The notes under the pieces: generated by a model
What the model saw: only the letters and a program-made list of their open reading frames with translations
What the model was told of the DNA's origin: nothing
The model's database searches: none
Shown: positions 12,001 to 25,900 of the stretch, in pieces
Position numbering within the stretch: the stretch's first letter is position 1
Layout of the letters: each line of letters opens with the position of its first letter
DNA from: Gymnogyps californianus
Lineage: Eukaryota > Chordata > Aves > Accipitriformes > Cathartidae
DNA length: 64,000 bases
Assembly: GCF_018139145.2 (NCBI RefSeq)
Contig: NC_059477.1
Location: 43,647,502 to 43,711,501 of the forward strand
Direction of reading: 5' to 3'
Made by a program: the position numbers and the translations under genes

Positions 12001-15000
12001 ATATCTGGCGGATGGTCATTCCAAACCAACCTGACAAATCCTTCTACTTGACAATTCTAATGATAATGACAATTTTAGTCATCAAGAGGGCAGTTAACAT
12101 CCCCCCACAATCCGAAGTGCAGCATTATACAGATTTCCCAACATGCTGAAGAGATTGTGATAAGAAAGGACTCTAGCTTCCTTAGCCCTCAAGCTTGATA
12201 TCTGCATTGGGAATCTCAAAACCTTCAGCTTTTACAAGCAATACACTAAACAACCTCAAGGTTTCCATTGAATTTCTTTTGCTACCTTTCTTCTCCAGTA
12301 ACTGCTTTAATTCACCCAGAAAGAATATCCTCTTATCACAAATCCTTTAAGCACTGTAGTCCTGTCAATTATGGCATAATGAGCAATCAAACCCACTGCT
12401 ATCCCATTGGGGTCAGTTGTGGTGTATTTTAATTCCTCTTGTTAGACACGGGAAGGTAAAGCAGACAATGCCATACACAGCTATCTCCTGACTAAGAATT
12501 TGCAGAAATTTTGTGAGCATTTTTTCCCCTATGGCTTTCCATTTCAGTCTTCCCACTTTCCCCCTGAAGATCATCAACTCTGAAGGAAGGGTCTTTCACT
12601 TGGCTTTCTGCGCTCCTTCAGAAAATAAAGTCAGGTCAACAAAAATCAGATTTCCTTTAATTGCCATGGATTGCAGCTGACGATATGCCCATATTAAGAC
12701 AGGTAAACTCAGAGATAATTTTAACATTGCCGTAATGCTAATCCACTTTGAGATACATTTGCCCGCTCCATGTTGATGAATGCCACCCCCATGAATCAAA
12801 AAAGTGGAGAGAATACAAGGGTGATACAGTACAACCCTCCAGCTACTAGAAATTTCACATACACCCTTCGGGCTTGTGCTTTAGCTTCCCAGGTGCCATT
12901 TTTTTAAATTACTTTTTGAACTCTAGTGTATTCTAAAACAAATAAGTACACTAAAAAGGAGTTACAGTGTGGGATTGCCATGGGCTTGATTTTTCAGGGG
13001 GCGTTGCTTAGTTGGGTGGTTTTTCCCCAACTACTTAAAAAGTTGCAGGAATTCCAGTATCCCAGACAAACACTTCCTAATGTCTATGGCTAGTTGTTGG
13101 CCTGATCAAACAAAAATGCAACCCTGATTAATCAATACGGATGGCCATTATTTAATTTACCTTCTGGTTTCTGTAAACTGAGTATTTTGTTTTGCCAGAA
13201 ACCCTGTAGTTGCTGTTTATAGTGTATTATTAAAAGTAATGAATTATTTTATTGGCCTCATTATCTCCATAAGAGGCATGCAAATACTGTATGCTGCTTT
13301 GACTTAATCTTTGCCAATCAGCACGTCTTGCAGAAAATATATAGCCAGCCTGAAACATGAGCTCCACACAAGGAACACGGTATCAACAACTTTATGTAAA
13401 TCTCCAGAAATACATGAACAGATTTAACGTTTGAAAGTTGTGAAGATCCAAATTTCTTCATCTGCTGATACTTTAAGCTACCACACCTATCACACATCTG
13501 ATGCCATCTCTAAAGAGAAAACACTTCAACAAAATAATCTCACAATTCTGCTGTACACCAAAAAGAAAAGAAAGAACATAAGCTAGTTAGATAAAAATGT
13601 TTCTATATATTAATATCCCTATAAACTGCCAATATCTGTCAGAAGTTCTCTCAAGGAAACATGATTTTTTTATATATTGCTCTTGAGAAAACTCTACATG
13701 TGTGACTAGAATCAAAATGAAGAAAAGCATCTTCTTTGTACTCAACGGACAGCAACAGGAATGCCATTGTTTAGGAATTTTGGTGCGTTTGACTATTGGA
13801 ATCAAAGAAAATGTGCTTGTGCAGATCAAGATAAGCTAAATTTTTACATTTGCTTATCTCCTGTCACATGCACAGCTCCTGGCCAGCACATTTACAGATG
13901 TGGGAAATGCAAAACCAAGATCCCAGTTCGGGAGCCCAGAGCCTGTCTCTAAATTTACTGCTCATTAATTTTAGATCTGCCTTCAAATCCCTCCAACAGC
14001 TACCTTCTCTTCCATTTCATTTCCGCACAAGTTCATAAAAAGAAGAGCAGCACCTCTTCCAGTGTTATCTTCTGTTGTCAGCAATACCAGAATCACAACC
14101 TTCTTGCCCCGCTTCTCTTACTAGCTCCCTACTGCCCGTTCACGCGTGCAATGAAATCCACGAGGTTTGATATACTCTGTCGTTACATCACCCCGAGATC
14201 TAACTGGCTGGCTGCAAAGTTTTTTGGCATAAGGTATTTACTGTCCGGACAAAAAAGAGTTTTTTCTCCTTACAGTTGTATCAGTGCTGCAGTGAAAACA
14301 ACGGACATTTTTTTTCTTCCCACAGCTACGTCTTTCAAATTTTTTTCAGTCATCTCCTTTGAGCACCTGGCTTTCCTCTTCCATCGCCACTGGGAACGGT
14401 GTCCACAGCTCTGCCCAGTGTCTCTGAGCAAGGACAAGTGCCTGCAGAACGGCCAGGTCCCCACAGAGGGTGGGTTCTGGGTCTGAAACGGGAGAAATTC
14501 CTCTTACGAGGATTTTTAAAACTTGGGTTGCTTGTATTCAGCAAACACAAAAATTTTGGTCAAGTAAAGTAAATCAGATAAGGGAAGTTTTACTGCAGGG
14601 TAGGCATTCCCGAAAAAGTAATGCCTGGATTCCTTACAAATAAATTTTTAAGCAACTGGGCTCTTGATTTACTGAAATTAAGGTGCTCCATGTCTTTCTA
14701 ATTGTTCTTCTAGTACCTCCCTACTTTCAGCAGCACATTTTTTTTGTTAATTGATTACAATCAATTTATCCCACATTCCTCAAAGTCTGCTAGTCTAAAG
14801 ACTAATCCTTTTGAGCTACTACCTTTCATATAAACCCTCAGGTGGATTTCAAATATGATATGATTACTAGACCCTAGATATTCACCAGTTTCCATCATAT
14901 TTATCATACTTGCCTCATTTCCTAGGAGAAAGGGTCTGATTCATTAAAAATTATATGCCCCATTTAAGCAGGTTTTCTGCATACTTTACTCAGGAAAAAA

Positions 15001-18000
15001 TGCTGAATGCATTTTTTCCACATAAAAGTATGTCTTTTTTGTGATTTATCAACCTTTTATACCCTGCCTATAAGTGGATGCCTCTCAGTCATGTACCCCA
15101 GTGGTACATAGCTCCTGAAAAGGGTGATAACAAGCATTTCCAACGTCCAGCTCAGAAACCGCCACTATTTCAGACAGAACAAATGTCACGTGTTTTCACC
15201 GTTTATGATATTTTCGTGTTTTTATTCAAGCACCATGATTCACAACTTGAACTCCTTGGAATCGTTAAATTCACACTAAGTTTCAGTTCAGTTTTGAAAG
15301 GCTGATATCCAAGTATTTGTGGGTCAGATGCAATCCAAATAATACGAGGGTTTGGTTGGGTTTTTTTTTTCAGAAGCACCGATTTTCACATTACTGTAAT
15401 TTATCTATCTTTATTACTTTGGAGATTTAAGTGATCATTTGCTGTTAGCCGTGCCACAGTTAAGCACAGGAACTTTTAATAACATCTAGGATGAAATTCA
15501 CTCTTGGGCACAGAGCTCAAACAAGGTTCTCTGGTCCACCTGAAGGCTTCAAGATGGAGTTTACATAGGCAGGCACCTTTGCACAACCTCTTTATATTAT
15601 GACAGATTTCATAGCTGAGGGAAAAAGGCCTTTTCAACACTTACCTCATAAAACTGTTTCTTCCTTTTATTTCCTTTTTGGTTGGGGAGGGGAGGTTATG
15701 GGATGGGGAAGGGACATTAGAAAGAGGTAAAACAAGGAGAAAGAGGCAGATACCTCTAAGGAAACTGATGACCAAAAAGAGTAAGAGAAGGCTGTTCTCT
15801 ATCAGCACGCTGTTGTTTTGGAAATCCTGAAGCTAATACTGAAGCTAATACTGAAACTAATACTTCCATATCTTTTAAATCAGAGAAGAACTGAGACAAG
15901 GAAGTTGGGTTGATAATGAACCCCTCTCATAAATGACTACCAGAAAGCTTGAAAAAGTAGTTATTAACGTTTCTAGAGTACGAGTGAGTTCTGAACCCTC
16001 AATATACGTGAAAGTATAATTCTTATTTAACAACACTTTGCAGCAGTCACCGTTAACCAACACACCCCAGTACTTACCAAGTCTTGCTGATATTCAACCC
16101 ATAGGAAAAACGAAGGTGGCATCTGATACACGAGAGCACCGTCAGAATTGACAAGGACTGCCTCTTACACAGTGGCCAAGTACTGAGCACTTTCATAACA
16201 GAAGCTAGTACTAACTTCAAAGAACAACCACTGATCTTACACGTAAGAGTTACCACATCCCTTTATGGTTAGTATATTCAGGCATAAAGAAACTCAGAAG
16301 CATAAAGAGAGATTCACCTGTAGTTCAAACCAAAAAAGTCCAAAAAGTCCCCAGATTTCTCAAGCATGCGCTGTCTACATGTTTATCACGTAAAAGAAAA
16401 TGCCCCTAGTAAAATATCAGGAGGATAAAAATTGCAGAGACAAAGGGCAATTTTCAACATCACTGTTCACACACATCTCAACAGATATTCCACAGACATA
16501 GCAAGAAGCTCTCACTGACCAAGTTTTGAGTTTCTTGTCCAAAATACAGGAGTTTCAGAGCTGTGAAATTCATGGAGAGAAAAGGTTTTGCTACACTCTC
16601 TGTGGCTGTCATGAATTTATTCACATTAGTCTTCTGCTACACTAATCCAATAAGCTTCTGCAAAATCACTTTGCCTGCCGTAGCAGGGAAAGCCTTGAAG
16701 GGCGACTTCCTAAGAGCAGTTAATACCTGCTACAAGGTGAGACAACCCTTGGGCTTCTCCAAAGGGTGCTGTACACAGCGTGATCCAGCCTGCGAGCGTT
16801 ACAGCTTCCTTCCTACTCCACAGACTTGTTGAACTCCGTTTTACAAAAGCGGTTACTGATCGAAATTGCGCTTTCCCGTCTTTTCCTTGCTGTGCCTGTG
16901 TCTCATTTGGCAAAGGAGATAAGCACGAGACTTCTGCTGCTCCTAGCATTTGGACAGGGCTTCAAACCAGGGCAGCTAAAACAAACCCTTCCTTTCAGCA
17001 CTACCCAGCGTAAGTACCCTCAATCATTTTCCTTTTTCCTTAAAGGAGAGAAATGGTCCTTTTTCTGTAATCTAAAGTGATAAGGTTTATCCTGAGACAC
17101 AGATAGTTCATATCTCACATAACAAACATAGTTAATACATGCAAGTGTATAATTCTAAGATTATATTAAACAATAAAAAGCTTACCAAACTAAGGAAAGC
17201 ACTGCATCTCTTAATCTTGCCAATGTTTAAAATGCTGTATGTTGTGCAATTGTTGCAAGGATCTAGACCCCAGCTTAAGAAAGCGGCAGAGATATTGTTA
17301 GTACACAAGAACACTACTATTTTACAACACACTTCCACCAGGACAAAACACCTAAAAATCAAGACTTTTGCTTGCAATGCAAGGGACATTTATTCTGTAA
17401 CGCACTTTTGTGATACCCTGCTCTGTTATACAATATAACCAATGACTGAATCACGCAGTGTGGTGCATGCTCTGGCAGAAGACGGTCACTTGCCAACCTT
17501 TACTAAGATGTAGTAATAGTAACAACAAAGAATCTGCGGTCTCAATCCCTCTGCATGTCATTGAGTTTTACACGCAGAAGTAGACAATGCCCAACAGACA
17601 AGAAATGCACAGATCAATGGGGAAATAATCTCTTAGTAGCCGTATGAACAATTGTCATAAAAACATGCCTAGGATGCGACTGGGCTAAAATACAAGTTGT
17701 CTGTATAAGAACAGGGTATCAAGCTGTTCTTTAACTTTCAGCTTTCGAGTTCCATTTTGAACTGGGTAATTATACAACACGAAAAGTTGTATGCAGTCAG
17801 CATGGAGAGCACATTTAGCTGCTGACAAAACACTACTATTCACAAAAGTTCAACCAGTCAGAACTTCGGTTACTCAGAAGTGCTCTGCTTGCAGTATTTT
17901 GGGTGTGTTTTTCAATAGCGTCTATTCCTCAGGCTAGCAAATCCAAAACATAGCCATGACAAACCATGCAAAGCTTTTCCATTGTATCTAACAAAACTGT

Positions 18001-21000
18001 AAAAAAGGCCGATTTAAATTCTATATGGAATAAACAGAGAAAAATCACACTGCAATCAAGGTTTGACTTATCTTTTATTAGTCTCCTGTTAAATCAGAAC
18101 GAGAGCAAAGGTATCAAAGACTAATTTTTTTCCTCCATCTTGAAAAAACTTAATCACAGCTTCATCTCAATATGCCTTTTGATACTGGTTACACAGTTTC
18201 TTCTAATTATTTAGAAGACAACTGACTCACTCAGCTTTTGGGAGGCTACACATCCTAACTTGCGTAGTCGGGCATACCACCTACTTATGCTTACCACATC
18301 AACCTGAAAGCTGTAAAACAGTTACGCCAATGACAGCACAGAGAAACATATGCTAGGCATAAACCTCTTCAACGTGTAAGTACCACTATGAGCTCTCATT
18401 TCTGCATGCAAATAGCACATAGGTTTGGGGGTTTTTTATGAAATAGGATCCAGTTAAATTTTGTTAAAACTACAAATGACATTATTTTGCAGAATTTCCC
18501 TCCTCTCAACTTAAAATGCTCTTTTTGTGCATGTTTCCCACTTGTTTTACTATCCAGACCATTAACGTCCCCATAGAAATATCTTACAATTTTGTAATCA
18601 TTCTCGGTGTTCCTACAATTCCATTTTATCTATTTGCCAAGCATCTCATGCTAGAACACATCTTTATGCAGACACCATTTCAGTCAGCACCTTCCTTATC
18701 AGTCATGTTTGCTCTTGTTTTGTATTGCTCTGCATGCACAACTTTGCATTTTTGTGCTTTGTATTACGCACTCAAAGCATTTGATTATGTTCAGATGGAA
18801 GAAAGAAGCCACTTAAATATCTGCTGTAAGTTTCCCTCCCTTATGCAGAACATGACATTCATCCCAGCCAGATCATGGAAGCGAGATTAAATTGTCCAGA
18901 GTGTTTACTGGGAGAAGTGCATCTGACATGGAAAAAAACTCTGGAAGGCACGGGTGGGAGGAACAAGAAGAGCTTTAAAGATTAGAAGGCCTAATGGAGT
19001 TTGGAGAGGACGCATTTTGAATCTATCAAACTCTGACATTTGAGGTAGCTTTATATTTTGCTTTAAGAATAGTACAGACCCCAGTGAATTATATAATGGA
19101 ATATGTCTCCCCAATGTAATCAAAGTTGACCTAACAGATTTGTCTTTCTGGCGATACAATCTACTGAAAATCTTTACTGTAAGGAAATCAGAACCGGATT
19201 CTAATGACAAAGAGAAAAATCACTTTTTAAATATATAACAGGCCTAGAGAAGGCAATTCCTACCAATTATAAATACCGCAATGAAAAGCGCCATCAGGAA
19301 ACTAGCAGCTCTCCTCTCCGTGGCTTCCGAGGAAGGTGTGCTCTGCAAGACTTTGATGTGGCTCGAGCCACCAGAGCCGAGACGGAGGCTGGCGGGGAGA
19401 GCGGAGGACAACGTCGGCTGCAGCAGGTTACACGCTCGGAGCTGCGGTCCCCGGACCAAGACCAAGGACCCCAAGAATTAAGTAAATATCCCAATACCGA
19501 ACTTGCGTGATTCGCGTGACTTAACCTTCAGTATCTACCTTCAGGTTTCCTAAACAGCCCGTAGGAAAAGGGTGGCTCCGAACTCGGAGCATCTGAGGTA
19601 CCGAGGGAAGAAGTGGGTTTCTTTTCACTGCCTATATTGCTCATGCACTTCAAATAAGCACTTGTGATGGGACATCTAAAGGCAGACAGCAATGCTTCCG
19701 ACACTGCACCTGGACAACGGCAGCACTTAGCTAAACGTTACAGGGGATGCTGAAAAAGTACATCTAATTTAGAAAAAGAAAGTATTTATTAGGCTTGGGA
19801 AAATGACTCTTTTCTCATCTAGAGGAACAAAAGGAATGGACTTCAAGCTTGCATTATAAATGTATTTCAAGAGGCATTTTTCCAGGTCTACGCAAAAAGA
19901 CATGGCTCTAAATTTGTATAATAATAAATTGATTTTATTAAACCCCTCAATATAAAAACACGTGAATGATTCTTCCCCAAAAATGTTTTAAACATAACCT
20001 AAGTCAAGTTTACCTACTGCTACCTAATCTCAATCTTAGAATTGCTGTTAACTAAAGAACATAATGCTGATATCTACAAAGTTAAGAGCAAAGAGTAAAA
20101 TTCCAGAAGCGGATGCAGAAATTCAAATTTATATTGCCAAGCAACTGAGCAGGGGAACCTAAATCAAAAGGCAGAGCCACTGCTAGTCTCATGAACATGC
20201 ACAATAAAGCCAGTCAGATTCCATTTGTTAAAACATGTTATTCAATTAATTTTGCCGTCTTTACTGAATAATTTACTTGATGAATCAATTCTTCTGGTAA
20301 ATAACCACTTCTACATCCCATTGACTTCTGTGTGGGCAAAACTGATTTTTCTTTTGGCACTAATCATATTTTTCAGAGCCAGCAGAGAAGAAGGCAGGGT
20401 GGGTTAGCCGGTAAACTGAGGGAAACCGATAAAGAGCATCTGGCGTAGATGAATCCGTAGGTGACCAAGGCAGCACCTTCCTCTGCAGGGGAGGGTTTAA
20501 GCCAAGCTCAGCAAATCAACAGGGCCACAGAATAACCCTGTTAGCTTTCAGCTGCTGGTAATCCATGTTCATTCAAACCAGCAATATGGATGATGACGCA
20601 CTTGTATGTTTTTCCCTAGTTTGGTTAGCTACCAAGATCCCCCTTGGCTATTAAATATGATATGGGAACTCTTAAGGACAGTTTTTTATTTAGATAGTTA
20701 TATGACTAGTGAAGAATGTTATAACATTTTTAAAAACGAGGCTTTCCTGTAAGCACCATCAATTTCCTTAAAATGTTTGCTGTGAAACCTTTATCTCGGA
20801 GAAAAGCTAAACATAAGGATACAGAGACAGAGAAGAGATATTTCTGCATCTATTTGAAGAAATCTCATCCATAAAGAAACAAATTGCCATGGTAATTATC
20901 TCTATCTTACTTGTAATTGTAAGAATAACCGTACATGGTTTATACATATGGACCGTTCTCATTCTGTTTGCTTTAATTCTCCCTAGAAAGAAATGATCTT

Positions 21001-22037
21001 TTATGGAGCAGAAGTATTAAATGTGTTCTGGCAACTAGGAAGCGGTGGTTTATTGAGGTGCTCTGCCGCAAAGCAAGCCCTTTCTGCAGGTTTTGAAACG
21101 TTCCTGGTTGTGCTTCAGAGCAGTATTACCGGAGACTAAAACACCAAAGGTTCTAGGAACACTAATTCAATATTCACCAGCAAACCTGAGAATTACCTGC
21201 GTGTTCGCTAGGACAGTGCTGTCGAAAGAGTCACAGATGTAATCTGCATTATAGCAGAGTTAGTTTACATTAGACTTCCTCTCAAAACTAATTACTACAA
21301 AACAAGGAAGGGTCTGTATTATTGGCATTATGAATTATTTAAATATCAAGGGGGTGAGTAGATCTACTGTGTTTTGGGTTGTGTTTTTTTTTTTTTTAAA
21401 CTGTGGCAGAGCACCATGTAAAACTAAAAATCAGATTTGCATTATAAAGCTATACATGGATTAATATTTAGTTCTTCTAGTCACTGCAGATAATCTATTC
21501 TGAAAGGCCAAAGAGTGAGAGTACTCATATTCCTAGTCCAATTAGTCAGTGGAAATAAATCGTCAAATTCTTCTAAACAGTAACCAGCTGCCTATCAGGA
21601 ATAACAGCGATCTGCCCGTGCAGCCAGTCTTCAAACACAGCAGGCGATACCTGCAAGCCGAGCCACAACTCCAGGGTAATTAAACAATGCTTGTGTATTT
21701 ATTCCCCGAATGCTTGTTAAACATTTGTAGGCAGGAGCTGGTTTGATTTCCAAGAAGGACTTTCACACAATCAGTTGAACTGGAAAAGTCAGCCGTGGGC
21801 TGGCAGAGCTCGGCATGGAGCTGCGAGGCTCCGGGACTGCCCGAGCCCGAGCCGAGCCCCGAGGGACTCCCCTCTCCTCCCAGGAGGAGCACGGGGTGGT
21901 GATTTCCCCTCAAACAGCCCCGGAACAGCGGTCTAGGGAGGGCTCAGAAATTGTAGGCAAACAACATGTGCTTAATTTGTGCTTGGAGCTGGGGAATTAA
22001 GGCAGGTTACGAAACTACAACTCTACAGCTACCTTAG
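9001..22037. other. AT-rich intergenic DNA, no gene recognised
   Basis: Open frames are short (about 125 codons or fewer) and lack recognisable motifs. Notable: a palindromic ATGACGTCAT at 9211-9220; a 12-bp tandem triplication at 15827-15862; and two stretches (10880-11060 and 13100-13340) whose TAAT, ATGCAAAT and TTTGCAT words resemble conserved developmental enhancers. Conservation cannot be tested here. Confidence 0.7.
15827..15862. repeat. 12-bp tandem repeat, 3 copies
   Basis: The unit CTGAAGCTAATA occurs three times head to tail. The third copy has one G to A change. Confidence 0.9.
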
Positions 22038-22400
22038 AACCATAGAATGGTTTGGGTTGGAAGGGACTTTAAAGATCGTCTTGTTCCACCCCTCCTTCCA
22101 CAGGGAGGGACACCTTCCACTAGACCAGGTTGCTCAAAGCCCCATCCAGCCTGGCCTTGAACACTGCCAGGGATGGATGGGCATCCACAGCCTCTCCGGG
22201 CAACCTGTGCCAGTGCCTCACCACCTCACAGTAAAGAACTTCTTCCTTGCATATCTAACCTAAATCTCCCCTCTTTCAGCTTAAAGCCATTACCCCTTGT
22301 CCTGTCACTACACACCCTTGTAAAAAGTCCCTCCCCAGCTTTCCTGTAGGCCCCTTTAGGTACTGGAAGGCTGCTATAAGGTTCTTCTCCAGGCTGAAAA
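22038..22400 (-). mobile_element. 5'-truncated CR1 LINE fragment (3' end part)
   Basis: The plus strand shows the familiar avian CR1 tail in reverse complement: CATAGAATGGTTTGGGTTGG, then the stretches around AGACCAGGTTGCTCAAAGC and GCCTTGAACAC, then CAGTAAAGAACTTCTTCC and CCCCTTGTCCTGTCACTAC. The CATAGAATG end is the complement of the ATTCTATG-type CR1 3' terminus, so the element's sense strand is minus. About 360 bp remain of a several-kb element, and there is no open reading frame. It breaks off near the CCAGGCTGAA segment with a small internal deletion. Confidence 0.92.
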
Positions 22401-22945
22401 GTCAGTCTACCTTTTAAGAGCTTGTATCAAGACATGATAAGGTCTTGACAAACGGATTGCAAGACTATGGATAAGCCAGCCTCTTTGCTTTCCTAATATA
22501 CGGCTATATATTTTAAAGGCCACTCTTCCACACTACATACATCTTTCTTGGGGGATGCTATTTCTAAATATATGAAATTTCAGTGAACACATTTCTATTT
22601 CCAGACAGGATTAACCAGGAGAGAGATCACACAGGAATGAGTAGTTAAAAATAAATCCGTCTGCTGTTGATGGAGGAAAAAAGGAGAATCCAGGCCACTG
22701 CGAGGACCACCTCCTCACCTTGCGACCAGGGCTTGTTCCAAAGGGTACACTTTGTCACCTGCTAAGGGGATCAGACTATGGGGCTGCGAAGACCAACTTC
22801 AGCAAGTCCTGAGAGAAGAGCTGAGCAATGAGAAAGCGCTTGTAACAATTTAGAAGCAACAAGACTGACCGTTGACTCCTCTGTGAAATCGTCACATTTC
22901 AAGATCTGCAGTAAGAGAACTGGCATCTACAGCTTCATCTTAGTG

Positions 22946-22997
22946 TTTGTATGCCTAAACTGTATTTATAATTTGTATGCTTAAACTGTATTTATTA
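22946..22997. repeat. 26-bp tandem duplication
   Basis: Two near-identical copies begin TTTGTATGC at 22946 and 22972 and share CTTAAACTGTATTTAT or CCTAAACTGTATTTAT. One base differs in the middle. Confidence 0.85.
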
Positions 22998-25900
22998 ATC
23001 TTGAGAATTAATAAATTAATTAAAATTACTTAATAAATTATTAATCCCTTTGAATAGAGAAAAATCAGACTCCAAAGCTTCCATTTTAATTTATTCACTA
23101 GTGGTGCAAGTTCCTACTGAAGCTAAAGACTGCCCGCATAAGAATTAAGCGCATACTTCCAAATGTAACCATGTATCTCCAAATGTAAGCAACCACAGCA
23201 AAATAATCTCAAAGAAAAAATAAACCATAACTTTCACATTACTAGTTGCATCCCAGCTTTGCTCTCATTGATTTTGGGAAATGTTTTATTGCTCATTTCA
23301 GGATGAGGGTTGGCCCATAGCCTTGAGCCTAATATATTTCAGAAAAAAGACAAGTTTACCTTCCCTAAGAAACATATTTGCAAGTAAGCTAGAGACACAG
23401 TAACCCTAGTCATTCATTAAGCAACTGAAAGCTTTTTCCATTTCACTTGCTGAAATGAACATTTCCATTAAATATTTTCAAAGCTGATAGGGCCACGTGT
23501 CTGGTTTCTGAGCCCACAGCTACAATATATACAGTACGTGTATATTGGCTCACCTTATCCGTGACAACACACAGAACAGAAAACAAGCTTGTGTGCTTGT
23601 ATAGTAGATAGTACAAGGCAGCCCAAATGCTGATCGTAAGGCAGGCGGGTAAGCGATCGCATCTGAGCAGTTTGCAGTTGATTTCTGGATATTCTGCATG
23701 GGCTGAGGAATTCCATCGTTCCCGGAGGCAGCAAGGCTGCGGGCAGAGGGGCTGTCCTCACCTGCCCTGGATGCACCTACGCCTTCCTCCCACAGACTCG
23801 CATTTCGCTGTGTCTGCTCTTGGCCTTTAGCTTTATTAACACAAACCGAAACTGTTTCCCCTTAAGATTGATAGCTTCTGCTCTCCCGGGTGAGGACCGA
23901 GCAGCCCACGGCCCGAGGAGCCTGCGGACAGGCGTACCCGCAGGTCTGCGGAGCCACACGTGCCCTTTAGCATCCGAAAGGCACATTCAGCACGGTCTCC
24001 TATGAAGTCAGCAGAATCACTCGCTGCTTTCCCAGAAGAGCTAGCCCCGGTTGTCAGGATAAAGTATCATTTTTATCACAAGGCAAGTGCTACCGCTGGA
24101 TTAAAATCAGGTCTAACAAAACAAGGTCAAGCTCGATACAGTGAGAAATATTACAGCCAGCGTATAATTTCTATACCTTAACTTCCACTCCAGTGTTTTA
24201 AACAGATCAGGCACAGATCTTAAATTAAAAAACATGAAAATAACAAATAGCCTCATTTTGTAATTTATATGTCTTTCTACCGAGATAAAGGAGGTGGCCG
24301 GGCCATAAATTTGCCAGTCCTAGTAGTGCAAGAGTACTTCAGCTTACTGCTTCAATAGGTCTAACACTGAAAACATTGTGCAAGATTCTTGTCTATAAAA
24401 TCCTATGCCATAGCCATGTCTGTGCAGAGTTTCCTGGCTTCTCAGCCCCAAAATTAAAGCACTCAGAAGTATTTTTCATAATTTGTGTTTAATTATTTTT
24501 GACTCAGAGATGTTTACAGCAACTGCCCTTTAGAAACCTGGAATTAGAAATCTCTCATTAGTTAGATTTTTCTCCTTCTGCATGGAACTGCAATGGTTAC
24601 TGTAATATTATTTACAAGTAGCGAAAAAAAGACATGGATTTCACTTATGGCATCAAAAAAGAAAGATTGTTATAATGGGTACTGCAAATAGGTACTGGGT
24701 TGGAGAAAAGTGCAGTGCTGCACCTGCAGCAAGAGTGTGGGTTTGATTGACACGAGAGCTTCCACGGGAATGGAGCGGCATGAAACTGGGTTTCATCTGC
24801 CTGATACACGTCCCAGGGAAACTTCACCCCAGCCGCGTCGGGACGAAGGGTCTCAAAAAGCGATGCAAAACCAAACCAGGCAACAGGCAATAGCAACGCT
24901 ACCCGTGCCTACCTCCAGTAACTCCCAGCACTCCCCAGCTGCAAGAAACCTCGGGCTGTGTGCCGTCTCTGCTGCCACGGATGTCAGAGGCATCCCCCAG
25001 TGCTCTCCCCAGTGCCACCACCGCCTACCCCTGAGGTGTCCCAGCCGCTGCAGGCTTCCGTCTGTTAGTGGCGGGGAAGTCTTGCCCTGAAAGTCACACT
25101 GTTCTTGCCTTCCCCAAGAGTACAGGGAGCAGAAGGTATGTTAAAGCAACCTCAAAACTGCCTGGTCTTACACTAAGATCTGATCAGCCCTGGCTGCTCT
25201 CCAAGCGCAAGGAATACAAAAATTCAAAATATCCTACGCTGTGTGCTCATCCTACCTTTTCCTCCTGATAGGTGTACATGTATGAGGAAAACAGAAGCAA
25301 ACTTTTTTTAGAAGTTTTTTCTCAGATTTTTGGCTTCAAGTTTACAAAAAAAAAAAAAAAAGGAGCCCCTATTCCTATTAATAAATGCAATTAAACTTCA
25401 AGCTAGAATGTTAATTCCAGCTCTGACTTAGTCCTTCATAATCTGTTATTTTTCTCCGAAGGCAGCTACAGGACTAAGTTGTTCGTGAGAATCTGTGCAC
25501 GACACTTCTACAGCAGGCATCTAAGATCTTAACAAATTTTATCATCCATGTCCTTTGTATTTTCACATACCATAATCATTTTGAAAGCTTCAACACACGT
25601 CTTCTAATGGTGTCACTCTCTATAATGAGATAGGCAAATCAGATTGTTATGAGAGAGTCTTAATTGCATTACATCATCCGAGCTGTAAATGTTTGTCTAG
25701 TTACTGTCCAGGTAGGGCAATCAGTAACAGAAAAGAAAAATCCATTCTTGCTGACCCCAGAACAAAACAGACTTCCATTACTCCTAGGCTTACTATACTA
25801 CATGCTTCTCAGACACACTGCAACAGTGGGTAAACACAAACGGCTTCAGGAGATGCATCACTTTTTCCCCTATTAATGCTTCAGGAACCCTGGCTTCCAA

